From contig CM082592.2 of assembly GCA_040954595.2 (NCBI GenBank), forward strand, positions 4,092,001-4,156,000: a stretch of DNA of 64,000 nt, read 5' to 3'. The position numbers and the translations under genes are program-made. Source of the DNA: Balanoglossus misakiensis (Eukaryota; Hemichordata). Position 1 is the first letter of the stretch; every line of letters begins with the position of its first letter. Below are positions 21,911 to 36,200 of this stretch, one piece after another. The notes below the pieces were generated by a model that saw only the letters and a list, made by a program, of their open reading frames with translations, was not told the DNA's origin and searched no databases.

Positions 21911-24900
21911 TGTGATATTGTATCATGGTTACTCAGTCTCAGCCTCGTTAATATCTTACACTTATGTTTAATGACTAACCGGGCACGCGATCAACACAAG
22001 ATGGTCCGGTGAATATTGTGAATCTTATCAGCAGTCACGCGATAGGGAATTAAAGTATAATCTGTGAGTGAGTGAGAAAAATTGGGCATTATTTCTTTTT
22101 ATTAATGCGTTATTTTTAATTCACAAATTGTCAGTTTGTAAAGAAGATGGGGAATACGTTGTCAAAATCAAAATATTGTGATTTTGGGCAACATTTATGT
22201 CGTGTCATGATACAGTTTTGTATCCATTTTAGGCCAACGTTAATTAATGCCTCCGGTGACCATCATTTGCAAACCCTCATTTCCAGACGATATTGTGATC
22301 CATTTCTTGTAATGCCACGTGGACTGGCATTATTTGAGTTTAGAGAATGTATGATTTGAGCCTTCGGGCTTTTATTACAAACAGTTTGTGTGCAAATTCC
22401 TCTTTGGAATCGCACTTTTTGAATGTGCGTTATTAACGATCGGTAAGGCAACTCCATATTTATTTTCTGCAGTAAATAAATGTAATTGTCCGGGTTCTTT
22501 AATTTCACAGAATGAAATGATATTTGAATAAAACGCCGTGTCTGAAAATAAGAAATTTTCAACTGAGAAACTGGTAAACGGCAAAATGCACTTCTTTGGG
22601 AATGAAATATTATTGATTTTCATAGCTGATTTGATTTTTGAGTCTTAATGACTTACTTCTAATATTTGACGCCGGTCTTTGTAATTCTTATGATTACACC
22701 CCAGACCAATCTTTAGCCCAAAGCAAAAAAAGGTAAGTGCGTTTCGTACTTTTTTCACCCTACTTTTAGTAGCAAGGGTTTCGACAGAAGCCTGGGTGGA
22801 GAGAGAGAGAGAAAACCGATCATCTCATCACTAGTATCGTCCACACACTTTTAACTTCAGATGAGAAACACAAGATGGACCAGTCCGCTCAGTGGGCAGC
22901 CATGCGAAATAAGGGCACCCCTCCCTTGTAGCAATTCGGAGTCTTTGACTGACCCTTTGGCCATGTATAACCATATGTAAATTATAGGTGTATAAATGGT
23001 AAATTTGGGGTCATTGGAAATCCTATGAGTATGATGTGGTGGCCATGTGTCATTTCAGACTCAATATCGAATCACATGTGAATGCTAAAAGTGAACTTGA
23101 AAGTGACACGTTTTGAGTCTAGAACGATTTCCACTAAAAGGGAAGTATATACCGGTATGTAGGTCGGCTGAATGATGCCAAAGTCACTTGATACGCGTGT
23201 CCGTCAATTCAGCTGGAGCTTGTAGGATACACGTACATCAGACAATCGATAATAGAAGTCAGTATGTGTAAAACGTACTGGTAAATGATGTAAAAGTATG
23301 TGGGATTACTCCTAGTGTATTGTAACCAATACGTTCATTTGCTAAGTGAAGAGGGTACGACGAAATCGGCACTCTACACCAAAGAGAACTATACCATTAT
23401 TGGAGTTATCTACACCTTGCCAATCAGTATGAGATTGTATGTTTCATCTCGCTGATTCCAATTCAAAGTTTTGAAGTTTTCCCACATTGCGCTAAATGCA
23501 GCGGCTGTCACTCATCACGGCCGCGTTTCCACGGGGAATAATGACACCGTGCAAATTTACACAATCCCCTTTTTCTGAATACATGTACGTTCAGCACATT
23601 CTTGCGAGGCAACCGACAGAGTATCCGTGTTTTAAATTGTATAACGTTTGAAGAAAAAATGACGTTTGCTGTCCATCTTAACTCAACGTAAGCTTACAGT
23701 CAACCTCCATCCCTGGTTTCCATGGGAACCGCAAATGCTGGAATTCAAATCAGTTTCTTCTTCAAGCATTTGTTTGATTCATTGTTTGTTTAAGGATACC
23801 GGAATGCTTTTGTAACTATTGGCGTCATAAAATGACGCCGCAGAAGTCTGACCTCTCCCTGCACAATATCATGTCCTACTTATAAAACGCGTCCTAGATC
23901 TATTTATTGCCTTTATGACGCCGGCTGTAATAGAGACCTTTTATAGAAGTAATTGCATTTCTCGTGTGGTAATTCCTTCAAAACTCAATTCTCGGTCGCC
24001 TTACTTTGAAATGTTTCGCCCAGTCAACGCAATGCAAGTTATTGATTTGACGCTGAGAGAAATTGGGGGATATCGATGGTTTGGATATTTCGCGTTGCAT
24101 TCAATCAACCTGGCGAGTCCTATGGAGCAACGTGCATTCAAAATGGACTTCCATTACCCTCATCTTTCGGTAATCATGATGAGTACCGTAGCTTGCGAGG
24201 TTCGCCTGGGAATTTCATTCCAAATTCCGAAAAAATACCTATTTTCGTGCAAACCGTTTCTTGCTAAATGTTACGTATCCTCCAGTCGCGATATCTGTCG
24301 CAAGTAGAGCGTGCTTAAATTCTTTGCTATATTAAAGTGACAGGAGAGTATTTTTAAGACAAAGACGAAAACATGATGTTCACCGTTTTTTTCATAAAAA
24401 ATATTACTTTTATTCTTCCCCATATTCTTAAATATATGTATTTTTGGTAGCCATATTGAATTTCAAAATTGAAAATATTTCGCTCTGTCATTCACATTTA
24501 TGCACGTTCAGCCCATATTTTTATCCTCAATTTTACGCGAGAATATCCCAAAATTGCCTTGAGCGCGAAATATGAGAGAACGTTTAAGACTTTGATTTTC
24601 GAAGCGCTTTCTACCTGAATGTGATAATTTTAAGATAATGGGAACGTAATCACGTTTCTCGCGTAATCAACCCGTGCTTCCGTGATAGACGGCGAAGGAG
24701 ACTTACTATACGTGATAAAGCCCGTGGCTTTGTCTTGTGTGATGTTCCTTGGGGTTCAAAACGTCATGGTAAGAGTTCGTTATAAAGCGTTTTATTTAAT
24801 CAGCGCGATTACTGGCAAACCGATACAATGGAAGTCTATATAACGTGAGCCGTGCGTTCTCATCCGGGTTTCTTGAGATGGCACAGAGAGGGAAAAAAGT

Positions 24901-25961
24901 AATTTGCATGCCCCACGGTTTCGTCCTGGTGTCAAATCACGCTACTTAAATCAAGCTTATGCTGGGATAAATAGATTACCCAACGCGAGAGGAAATTCGG
25001 TTAACGTTGTATAGATTGAAATGTGACCGGAATACGTGCAGCAACCAAAGGTGACGAAGAAACCATTTCTCTGAGATTGAGATCCTATAGTAACGGTGAA
25101 TGATGACTGATGGTGGGCATGTTCGTTGCATATAACAAGATACAACTACAATTAAACAAACACACAAAAGTTCTACCCGCAATATTGTGCTGCTCTAAAA
25201 AAGCCAATTAAAGCAAACAAAAGATTCGCCTCTGTGATTTCTGTATTCACCGTCTCTATGGCAACCCACGGAGAGGTGCTATCACAACGTGGCAATCGCG
25301 AGACTTTCATAAATATTCGAGAATGCCACTGGAGCTATCGCAGACTTCTCGTGATATTAGAAGTCATTCAACGAGTGCTATGATGCGAACTAAAGAGCAG
25401 AAATGACGTGTACCTGTACGCAACCTGAGAGTTGCGTGTTTCCTCATCCGTTGCGGTGGCAACAGCGCTCGTAATGATTGACAGGCGCTGCCTTATACAA
25501 GACAGAACTTGAAGCGCATCATCTTTTGGTGAGTGTGTTCGTCACGTGTCCATGCAGTTAAGTAATGTGGGATCAATACTATACTTTGCCGTGTAAGTCA
25601 ATGTTGCTCCACAGATTGTCGGCAGTCTTTTTTACACTTCACCGTGATGTGCGAGATTGTGTTTTTGTCCTATCCAACATGAAACTTGTCCATTAGCGTA
25701 AGCGCGACTTTGTAACTCTTGCGCATTCAACAAGAGCTGAAAGACTTGCGAGAACCAAAAGTATGATTTGCGAAGATAGATTTTGCCTTCGATGCCAGCG
25801 ATTGCAAAACACGATATGAATTCGACGCGTGATGGTTGACAGGCTGTGCTTGCGTCCGCTGTGATGGTTGTATGAAAGACCGTTAGACCAAAGGTTAGCA
25901 ATCGTTCATGCTATTGCGGTTAGTGCACAGTACAGTGCCAATTTAACAAAGTATTCCAAAG
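21911..25961. other. Intergenic, no gene recognised
   Basis: Only short open frames lie here; the longest, 130 codons at 23915-24307, shows no domain, signal peptide or splice context. I see no tRNA, long repeat or mobile element. The last few hundred bases are presumably 5' UTR and promoter of the GPCR, but no clear TATA box is visible. Confidence 0.6.
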
Positions 25962-27257
25962 ATGAACGCTTCGTCGTACACGTCGTCGGCTATGGGAGTC
26001 TTGCACTTAAACGCCACGCCATCCACCATGCCATGGATAGGTACAGCGGCCGAGAGCTCTTCAACGTCCTCGCCAGGAATTACAGGTAGCCCCTGGCGCA
26101 ACGAAAGCAATGCAGTGACACCGACCACTCTCTTCAATCTCACCGGCTCAGACGAGCCGACAATGGCGACAATTCAACTGAGCACCACAACTTTGTTTTC
26201 GATAATGGTGAGTAACTCTATCGTGGGTAACTTTAGTGACTACAACAGCACAGACGTCGACTCGACCGGCGACAGTTACAGAAGGCGGGAGAGATTACTC
26301 ACCGCGCAGCAGACGTTTATCCTGAACGTTTTCATCGGAGCCGTCGGGGTGATCGGCAACGCCTTTGTCTGTTTTGTGTTCGCCAGAGTCAGGAAGCTGA
26401 GAACCCTGGCCAACATTTTCATCATCAATCAGTCCATCGTCGATCTCTGCACGTCGACGGTGTTTTTGACCAAGAAGTGCATGCCCAGAAACGTGGTGAT
26501 TCCCCGGGGAATACCGGGGGACATCCTGTGCAAGTTCTGGCAGTCTGGCTTCGTCGTCTGGTCTCTGGTCATGGTGTCCTCTTCGAACTTGACCGCGCTG
26601 ACCCTGGAGAGGTACTTCGCCATCGTCCACCCGGTCAGGCACCGCCACAGCTACACGCTGAGAAAGGCCAAGGTCGCCATCTTCTTCGTCTGGCTGTCGG
26701 GGTTCGCCGCGGAGTTGTTCTGGGCCTTCGCGAACTACAACACCGGCGCGGGGAGGTGCTCGGTGAAGTGGTACAGCTTCGCGGCCAAGAAGGCCTCCGG
26801 TGTGCTCTACTTCTGCCTGGAGTGGGGCTTTCCTATGAGCGTTATGGCGTTCACGTACGTCTCTATCCTGGTAGTTTTGAAGCGTCGGACCAACACGAAA
26901 CTGAAGCTGACAAAGGGGTCGAACTCGGACAGAATCATGGAGCGCGCCTGTCGCAACGTCACCAAGACACTCGTCACCGTTTCGGTCGTGTACTCGATCT
27001 GTTGGACGCCGCAAGCTTGGGAGTACTTTCTCTACAGCGTCACTGACCTGCTGCCGAACGTCAGTCCGATTGAAGAGATCGCAATACTGTTGGCCTTCTC
27101 CAATATGTGCGTCAACCCCTTCATTTATTCGCTGCAGTTCCGCCCGTTCAGAGAAGGGATCGTGAAAGCGTTTAATTGCCGCAAAAAGAAAGAACCCGCC
27201 ACCCCGAAGACGGGGATTGAAAATATTAGTATGTCCATCAGTAATGAACAACCATAG
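25962..27257 (+). CDS. Class A (rhodopsin-family) G protein-coupled receptor, single exon, 431 aa
   Basis: A complete intronless seven-helix receptor. The N-terminus (about 115 aa) is Ser/Thr-rich with six N-glycosylation sequons and no signal peptide. TM1 is about 117-141 with the GN motif at N133; TM2 150-169 with D161; C190 starts TM3, which ends in ERY (216-218), a conservative form of DRY; TM4 237-257; C266 in loop 2 is the likely disulfide partner; TM5 279-306; TM6 333-356 with CWTP at 347-350; TM7 370-392 with NPFIY at 385-389. C406 after helix 8 could be palmitoylated. All activation motifs are present, so it should signal through G proteins. The overall look is that of a peptide-type or orphan receptor of the lineage-expanded kind seen in invertebrate deuterostomes; the ligand cannot be told. 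The start has a good context (aaagATGa). A possible AATAAA is at 28114. Confidence 0.95.
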   Translation: MNASSYTSSAMGVLHLNATPSTMPWIGTAAESSSTSSPGITGSPWRNESNAVTPTTLFNLTGSDEPTMATIQLSTTTLFSIMVSNSIVGNFSDYNSTDVDSTGDSYRRRERLLTAQQTFILNVFIGAVGVIGNAFVCFVFARVRKLRTLANIFIINQSIVDLCTSTVFLTKKCMPRNVVIPRGIPGDILCKFWQSGFVVWSLVMVSSSNLTALTLERYFAIVHPVRHRHSYTLRKAKVAIFFVWLSGFAAELFWAFANYNTGAGRCSVKWYSFAAKKASGVLYFCLEWGFPMSVMAFTYVSILVVLKRRTNTKLKLTKGSNSDRIMERACRNVTKTLVTVSVVYSICWTPQAWEYFLYSVTDLLPNVSPIEEIAILLAFSNMCVNPFIYSLQFRPFREGIVKAFNCRKKKEPATPKTGIENISMSISNEQP

Positions 27258-29757
27258 CATATTTTGATGTACATGTAGCCTACAAGCGAACAAGAGATTT
27301 CACAAACTTGATTCTTGACCTGGTGAAACGTTTCAAATTCGCGAGACTGGAGTTTATTTGGATTCATATTTACCGTGCACATTGGAAACACCCTGGGCGC
27401 CATTATTGAAACATATTTGTTAGGTTGTTTATTCCGTATTCTAAACACTTTCTTTAGCCATCCTCTGGCAATTAAGCGAAAGTCAAAGACCCTTGAACGA
27501 TTTAAGACATGTTAATATTGTACCTCAGATATTTAGACTTCGTGAATAGTCAGCTTAGGCCAGTGTCGACGTATCGTCTTTGTTTTTAGGTCACAAAATT
27601 TTGCAAAAAGCGTAACTATATGAATTTTGATGCAGTAACGGTTCGTTGTATTTCGCATAGTACATTGTACAAACAACAAACGCACGTAGAGTACGATAAC
27701 ATTTCACGATCTTCATGTTTGTACGTCAACGTGTATTCAGGCACATGTACTGTGCTGTGAGTTTTACAGAGTTAATTACCATGCAATTATCCCAAAAATA
27801 GTTCCAATAGTGTTAATTGTTGTTTGTATATTGCAATAGGCTGTCGACGATCATCACACTATCCGTAACTGTGTTCAGTCTGCTTTGTATCTTCAACCCA
27901 CATACAGGAAACTTTGTTGAACACTATCACTGATTCATGCGCACTACAGCATGCGATTATCCACACCTGTTATTTACGTTCCTTACCTGTAAACGATGTG
28001 TCTTTTGCAATTTGACACGGAATTATTTGTTTTACATTTTGAAGCTTGCATTTCTGTACTCGTGCACGTGTTCAAATATTGACATGCAAAACCTCAACAA
28101 AGGCGTGAAAAGTAATAAAGTCGTATACTGCGGTTATGTTATTGACATCATCAGCGTGTTATATTTTTTAAGTACTCGGATAATATTGACTTTCGCAGAA
28201 TTCTTGTAGACTCCAGCTAAATTGATGGACACGAGTCTAAAATTACAAACAGTTTAATTCTGCGTGAAAGTAAATGTGACGTTCAGTGCATGATTGAATC
28301 ATTGTTCTCGCTCATTCCAGTTGAATCGGCAGACACGAATCTCCAGTCAAATGACGATACAATCCCCATATAAATCGATAGTTGTTACTGTGTTCATAGG
28401 AAAGGTGGAATATTGTCAGGGAAACAGATAAGGAGTTGACTATACGTTGCTTTCTATCATGCGTCAGGAAAAATAATTTCCTTGGAGGTAAGGGGGGGGG
28501 GGCGCTGCACTTTACGCGGCGACTATGGCTGAATTTCGCACGACCATTTTCACTGTGGACTAAAATCAACGCATCAAGGTAACATACGGGCATTTTATTG
28601 GTTTCGAAACAATCTTCTGGTAGAATGAAGCGCCACCTTCGCAAGAATTTTCCAGTTATTGCTTGCGCTGAGTTTGACTTGTTGCTTTATATATCTGCTT
28701 CAGTGACCACTAAATATAGTGTAAATGGCCATGGACAAATATGATCGACGTTTTTAAACATCGGTTTTCATGCGCGTAAAGTAATGGCAGTTTTGACCCG
28801 ATTCATTTAAGAATATTTCAATGATGCTTGACGCAACTAACTTTAAGCCCATCTTTTTATCGCGATGTGCACAGAGGCCGCTTTACCTAGATATGAGACG
28901 GTATATAAAGTACGTCGTTTGAGATGATTGCGAACATTCTGGACTACAGCTGCATTGTTAGTTTTCAACAACAACAATGCCCAATGTACGTACATAAACA
29001 TTGATAAAGACAGGATTTAAAATTTCAGAAAGCTCTTTCACGTATTGCAGGCTACGTCAATGTTTTCGCATTTCCAACGTGCTATTTATTTTCAGTCAGC
29101 CCACGTAACAGCTAGGCAAGTGCATATTTCCTTTGGTTGTCGGTCGACATAAAAGGGAATCGTTCTAGTGATATGACCGTGGCCCCTTTTTATTGCGGAA
29201 GCCCATTTTATCTAAAGATATTGTACCTGTATGTATGTACATCGAGTCTTTACTCCATTTTTCGTCATTACTACCAACGGAAGAATCACAGAAATCACTA
29301 TTGAAACTTGTTCATTTTCATATGGCACATTGCAAGGAATTGGGGTATCTTTGTATAGGGTGATGGGTAATAGCTTTTTCTGAGAAAGGTTTCCTATAAT
29401 TCCACGAATAGCTCTATGGTCGATATGAAATCCGGCGATGTTTGCCTTAATTGAAAACTTGTTCAGCAGCAGTTCGGCATGAATTCAAAACGTTGAGGGC
29501 GCGCGATGTGTAATCACTAGAGACTAAATAATCTATGCGTTCAAACACTATACTTTCTTCAGCAATTTCTTTTACCTACTAGACTGCTAGTACCCGTGTG
29601 ACAAGCGCCCTCACGTGTCATCCTCGTGTCAGCGCAAGTAGAAAGCGCGATCGTGTGATTGCGATGGTTTTCAAGAGTCATTGTGCTAAGGCCTCTACCT
29701 CGGAGAGCGGGGGGGGGGGGGAATTATAACATTACTTTATCGACAATATACCAAAAT
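27258..29757. other. Intergenic downstream of the GPCR
   Basis: 3' UTR of the GPCR probably lies at the start. Otherwise AT-rich sequence with short poly-G runs (about 28492 and 29709-29721) and no supported gene. Confidence 0.55.
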
Positions 29758-29822
29758 ACAGCCACGTATTACCTCAAACTGCATATCCAACGTGTAGTCC
29801 ACAGACAGCCACGTATTACCTC
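29758..29822 (+). repeat. Short direct repeat, 47-bp period
   Basis: acagccacgtattacctc occurs at 29758-29775 and 29805-29822, a local tandem duplication next to the LTR-like segment. Confidence 0.7.
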
Positions 29823-29829
29823 CAATGCA

Positions 29830-30200
29830 GTTCCACAGTGACACGGAGACGCGCTCCCTCAGGACGGCTCCCAAATCCCACGCGGCGTCCTCGAAAACAT
29901 CCACCACGACTTCACAAGTCCCTTCGGCAGTGTCAATCCTCAGCTACCACAGTAGACAGGCACTCCGTACGGTGGACTCCAAAACTCCTCCAAGGCGACG
30001 GCACAGCTACCAGACCAGAATCAAAATGAGCAACACGACAACGTGGCACTGGGTGGCTTTTATACGACCAAAACTAACACCTGGTCACGTTAATATGTTA
30101 AATAAAGAAATTAACATAGGTGCACCTGGCCACGAAACAAAACAAATAAGAAACTTCATCACACCGTCTATTCCTCAAAGTACACGCCGCAATTTAACAT
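29830..30200 (-). mobile_element. Diverged LTR-like segment related to the LTR family at 17181
   Basis: The plus strand has ggcttttatacga (a minus-strand TATA box) followed by acacctggtcacg and cacctggccacgaaa, the same order and rough spacing as in the LTRs at 17181-17839 and 44637-45264. A tttaaca near 30199 may be the U3 tip. The rest is too diverged to align by eye, and no target duplication or primer site is seen. Open frames here are by-products of low stop density. Confidence 0.45.
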
Positions 30201-33200
30201 GTACATACACGTTTCATCTGTTTATACCCATGATACCACATGGTGTATGTATACAAACTATTTAAATTTGTACATGAATTAACCACCGTGTTGTTTTCCA
30301 CTCGTCACTGTTTGCCGGTGGCATTAAAGTCTCAGGAAGCGGACCAAATGGATTCAAATGGCATTCAAAATACAGTTGCCATCAGTTCGGGTTAAACCTG
30401 AAGCCTTGGTTACAGTAGAATGCTTGTCATTTTGTCTTTTCCATAGCCCACACACAAAGTGTACAAGACACGGCATATGTAATTTGTTATAAGCAGAAAG
30501 AGATAAATAAATGCAGCTATAAAATCAACGGTGTCCAATGGTCATACTCTCCGATCTCAGCCAGGATTACACTTTTTGGATGCAACATGACATTCAGCTC
30601 CTGCAAGAGGGAAGTCGAGTTACTTGCTAACTGCAACATACAGCCGTGACATCAACTTAACAGATATATCGAGCACTTCAGTTTGTAAATGTTCATTTAA
30701 TAGCGTTTATGCATGAAGCGTGTTAAACGATGCAAATCAACCCGCAGTATAAAATTAAAGCGGTGCAATCCCCTTGAATAATTCATAAAGTCTTTTCTCT
30801 GTTTTCCTGTTCATATCATCATCACTCGTCCTGGACGAGCTTCCAATGGTGAACGTGCATCATTACTTTTCATCCAACAATACATGTATGTGTACGTGTC
30901 TTTTGCAGAAGTGAACATACATTACTAGGTTTGATCACTGTCTATAACCTGCAAGGAAATCAACAGCACGAAACATGACAAATGATGTTGATTAAAAGGC
31001 TCACTGAACGAAATACTTTTAAAAGGCCATATGGGCATGTGCCAGTGCTTTAAAATCGCGATTTGAAAACTTAGCGATTTTCGTTGTTGTCTTATGAAAC
31101 AAATTCAGCGCTTATTTTTCAGCCTTACGTCATATGGTGGGGACTCTTTTTGACGAAAGGCCTGTGTGTGAACATATAAACATGTAAATCTTATCCGCAA
31201 GGGTTTACCGCCACAAATCACGATCAGCGTAGACGACTGATGATAAAAGCGAGTTACTTTATTAGTTGTATTTCTACATACGAGTGATGTTTCCCTACAT
31301 TTTCATGAACAGTTTCATGGATGCTGCAGGCAGCAAACACATCCGGAAATAGAATATGCTTGCCTGCGTTGCCATGGTTACATCATAAAAGTTGCCTTCA
31401 GCGAGCATTACTATCGAACGCAGAGATCTGCACGGTTTGAAAATGTCACCATGCAGTCGGTTATATTTTGTGCTTTGGTGGCGGTGGTTTGTTTTGACAA
31501 ACAGTTTAATCAAATAATACAAGGTAGTAACTAATCCCTTCCGGTGAATACTTTTAAGATACACGTTACAGAAACTTTTGACTGCTAATTGAGGATGAGC
31601 TACAAAATTAACCCAATTTAGCAAAGTGAGCGTGATCTGTAGGAAATATCGGCGAACCACGCCATTTTGCACTTTAATGTTAGGAATGTGATACGGCCAT
31701 ATGGCAATTTCTTTTCACGTTTCCTTCCTCCGTTCAATTTGTGACGTCACCTGCAGCTCGAGGAAGTCGTTAACTGACTGTAAAAGTACCACATTAAAAC
31801 CCCATGCATGGTGTACACGCAGTAACAGTTATGATTGTGTAGAAGGTTAAAACAATTCTGGCGACATACGTGTCTCATCTTACATTTTCTTCTAATTACA
31901 AGGAGAACTTCAAAAACAATATTCATTGTGACGGACAGTCGCGGTTGATAGAAGATCGGGAACACAACGAAGGACAAGAACGCCATGCAGTGGAGGCGCA
32001 TGACCTGAACGCACCTCAATAAATAACTCTATACATCAGAAAATATTAATCTTCAACAGAAAATTAATAACATGACATTCTGATATCTCTTCGTGTGAGG
32101 AACATTCGTACACATTCATTCTCATACTATCGAGGATTCATACGAACGAGACAATAGAACGCTGCAGTTGTTAAAGGGTATACGACAATTTAGGTTGGTT
32201 TGTGTGAAGAAGATAATTAAGTACTTCTACGTCAAGATATGACAGGAGAATTTTTCATCAGTTGCTCAACAACCTCTACTCCCGAAGGATTACAAGTGCC
32301 GATGAAAAGACGAATTAATGTGCGGGGCTTAAGACTCATTAATTACTTTTTTTAAAGTACACTCTTCTTTGTTGTATCGTTGCTAAAGCCTTTAGACGTC
32401 GAATATCATCAGACGTTGGGCGGGATATATATGGCTTATGAATAATTACAATGTCCCGTCGAAACATGCTAGCCGTTATAAGCCCCCCCCCCCTCAGACT
32501 CGGGGTATCCAACGGAAGCAATGATATGAGAATATGAAGAGGGATCGTTGTCACATCTTGTTAACGCTATCATTTATCTCGTCCTGCCAATAGGATCTAA
32601 ACCGCTGAACGTGGACAACTCTCGTACCATAACATGAGTAATCATCGGTACTATCAATGCCCCTCGATGGCGGTTCATTCGGACGCGACGCGATTCACAC
32701 CTGGTACCCCTTCTGACAAAATCTAACGGTCTATCTCTGTCACGAAAACGTCGACCGGTGTTGCCGTGGCAACTGCCAGGCAGTAATTGGCAAACGCTGT
32801 GTTGGATTTGCGCAATAAAGGGTCGGTCTAATACCGCTGCGCCGACTTTAATTACTCTGTCGTGGCATTTTGGTGTCGGACCGAACACAGGTAGGCAAAC
32901 ATCTTTTTTGTTTAAATGCACATGACTGTTTGGGAGTCCCATTATTTCCCCCGTGAAGACCTAGACAATGAGCAGTTTTAGCGAAGTGTTATTTAAGTTG
33001 AAAAACAACGGTTTCCTACTGTCAACATTATGTGGATTATGTATGATCGAATTGTACTCGCGTAGCCTTGGTAACCTGTTAAAAACACATACATCATTCT
33101 TGCTTTGTTCATATGTGCAGATAGATTCGTCACAACTTCTGTGTATGCATTGTTTTTTTTAAAGATATACGTTTAGATTTCCTTGTCACTAAGGGAAAAA

Positions 33201-36200
33201 AGTCAACGTTTGTAGAACCTTTCGATGGATACATGACAGGATAGAAGACACTGTGAAGCTTTTCCTCACGTATCGTCCTAAACTGAGTTCTCTATCTCTT
33301 GTTTTACGATCTCGATTATTCCATTGCGTCAACAAAGACCTCGTTGACTAGCTTCGGGTCTTTTACTAAAGTTTGCAAAAATGCATAACCTTAAGGTATA
33401 GGAGACTAACCAGATGCAACGCATGGTTGTCATATTCGATATCCTTACACGTGTTGCAATATTGTCGTTTTCTTGAAATTTTCACAAAAGGCACCAAAAT
33501 ACGAGCTTTTTATTAGTAAATGATACAAAGAAAACACTCGTTTCACCACGGGAAATCTATAGCATGAGGAGTGCTAGCAAAGGGCTGACTCAGTATTTTC
33601 CACTCAGTGATCATTTTCTAGTTCAAATGTCAGCCAATTTATGATTTTTTTTCTTTCTTGCCAAATTAGAAGAAAATATTAGACTTTTAAGCTTTGTACA
33701 GCCTGTAAATCAACGCTTGTGTCACGATTTCTCCTAGCCTAAACGACTAAAGCCTTCTGTCTGAGAACGCGAGTCATGATTATCAGATATCAAACCAACC
33801 CCTTCATATCCAAAGAAAAGAAAACAAAGCAAAACAAAAGAAAACAAAACAGTATGCATTGAAGACCGTGGTATACTAGAATGAAGAGGTATTTCGAAAA
33901 GAATGAGCAAACCATGCCCCATGGTGAAGTTTCGGCGATATAACGATCTGTAAATTAAAGCTCTCTAAACTGCGCAGTCATTTTTCTGCCGTCAACCCTC
34001 CACTTGTCATTTGAGACCCAGAACCTACGCATGGCGAGTCTGTCACTTTATCGACCACAGAGATACATGTATATATTGAAGACACAAAATACAGTTTTAA
34101 TCAAAATGATGCAATCTAAACCTAGCCTACCATGGGCGGGTACATTGATGTATACACGGTCCGTAAATCATGGAGTCTTTCTCCGTAACTGCGCGTGTCC
34201 CCTGGGCATATTCCTGTTGTAAAAAAGACTCTCATTTTATTCACCACATAAATTGTTATGGGTGATCATGTTACTCTCTCGCTGCATTCGGCAACCAGTC
34301 ACAAAATACGGGTAGGTGTCATATATCGTGTAGATTTCCACTCTTAAACCATGTACATAGTCACGTCATTTGTGTCATGCTTACCCGGGCTGGTTGATTA
34401 CGTCATAAATTACGGCAATTGTCACTTGGAAGCAACCTCATTACACTTCCAATTTTCATATGTCCATAAAGGGCAAAAATGGCATATCCGAGTGTTCTAA
34501 AGAACATATGGTGGCGCTCTTTTTTTCGCGTGTGCCACCCGCTGAAAATATGTGATTGGCCAGACCTTAATTTGCCATGGTAACTGTAGTTAAATTTGCA
34601 TAGGTGACTGTATACCTTTAATCTATACCTAATACTTATCGTCAGTTTAAACTGCAAACAAACTCACTGCAGTATTTATTGTGTGTCCAAAAACCAGAAC
34701 TAATCTTCTACAATGGAGAATATCACTTTTCTGTTCAAATGTTCTCGTAATGGCTGCTGCAGGTATATATTATGATGCGATTAATGATGCAATTATATAC
34801 AATCCCAAATCGTGTCGGTAACGCTTTTTGAAAGATCGCTAATGGAAGTATTACATCATTCATAATACGCCTCGTATGCCATATTGCGGACGCATGGGAA
34901 ATTGTTTTGAAGAAAAAAACTATTCCGAGGGCAAGATCCCATCAATACTCTCCACACAAAATTTCTCTCAAAATCTATAGTTCGATATTAGTTCATAAAT
35001 ATCGCACTTACACAAGATCAAAAACATTTCGCTTTTAGATACTGGCGATTATACCCCTTCAAAACGAGTCGTCACTGAATATTTAAAAACGTTGCGTGTA
35101 ATTCCAAAAACTAATTTCCAGATTCCTCGTGCCTGTGGGTCCAGGTTGGTTACCATGGCCACCAAACAATCCGGAAACCTTGTGCGGAATAATTGAAGAG
35201 ACATCTCCCGTTAAAATATATTTAGACGCCAAATTTTTAGCTCGAATTTCATTGTATAGAATTACATTTTTTCAGTAATATGACTAAACTTCTTCAAAAT
35301 CTGTGGGTTTTTGGCATCCTAGTTACGATTTCGATTCTTTTTTTTATCTGCTGAAGATCAAGTTTTTATTTTCAATACGACCAATGCACAACGTTTAGGA
35401 ACAGCTGATCTTGTTGTGGCAATCAAAATCATGTGTGCTCTCTATACCCAACGGTATTTTACACGGCAACAAATCACGATCATATCTCAAGTAACGTTTG
35501 TCACCATTTTGATGGATTTTCATATTTCTGGTGACATGTGACCATAAGTGAGTGTTTATGAGGTAAACATCTTGCTATTTAATAAAAAGGTTATTTAATC
35601 ACACAGCTAGCGTCAGAAATCTTAATACATTACTGCTACAGGGGACATTCTTGTTCAGTTGGTGGGGTATACACAAACAGGAAGCAGACGATACATTTTG
35701 TCTCTGGCAGTTTGTGTATGTTTACTTGAACGCAATGGCTCTGTGTGACTCCTGGAAGCAAAGGTCACGTACATAAAATTGAGATATCAAAACAGTCAAT
35801 TTTGAACTCACACCACTGTCTAATGTCATTATTTGCAGAATTGCTATCTTGTCATGCGCACACTTATGCCATTTGTAGTTATATATCACTGGGCAAACAC
35901 TGCGTGTATTTTCAGTGACGACTCATTTGGCAGGCGCCACAATTCGGACTGTAGGCCTAACACCCAAAAAAAGTAAGAAGGATATCCCTCGCGTCATCAA
36001 ACCATTCTTGTCAACATTATCAATATATCTGATACAAACGCAGTATAAATTATCAATACATGCAATTCAGAAATGTCAATTTTTTAATAATGTTAACAAG
36101 TTTGACATTTGCTCGAAATTTAGAAAGTAAATGCCAAACCAGTAGTTGACTATTTCCTCGATCGAGATAACAACGACGCTGGCCGCCATTTTGAACGCCC

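Noticed and set aside
23915-24307. 130-codon plus-strand frame
   Set aside because: No domain, no signal peptide, no splice context, and composition like the surrounding intergenic DNA.
26477-27046. 189-codon plus-strand frame within the GPCR
   Set aside because: Out-of-frame shadow; the GPCR frame has all seven helices and motifs.
26295-27293. 332-codon frame on the minus strand
   Set aside because: It is the shadow of the G+C-rich GPCR coding sequence, low in complexity and without domains.
29659-30265. 146-codon and other plus-strand frames
   Set aside because: They lie in the LTR-like segment, antisense to its inferred orientation, and lack domains.
31295-32942. Minus-strand frames of 125 and 122 codons
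   Set aside because: No recognisable domains or consistent coding character; expected by chance in 10 kb.
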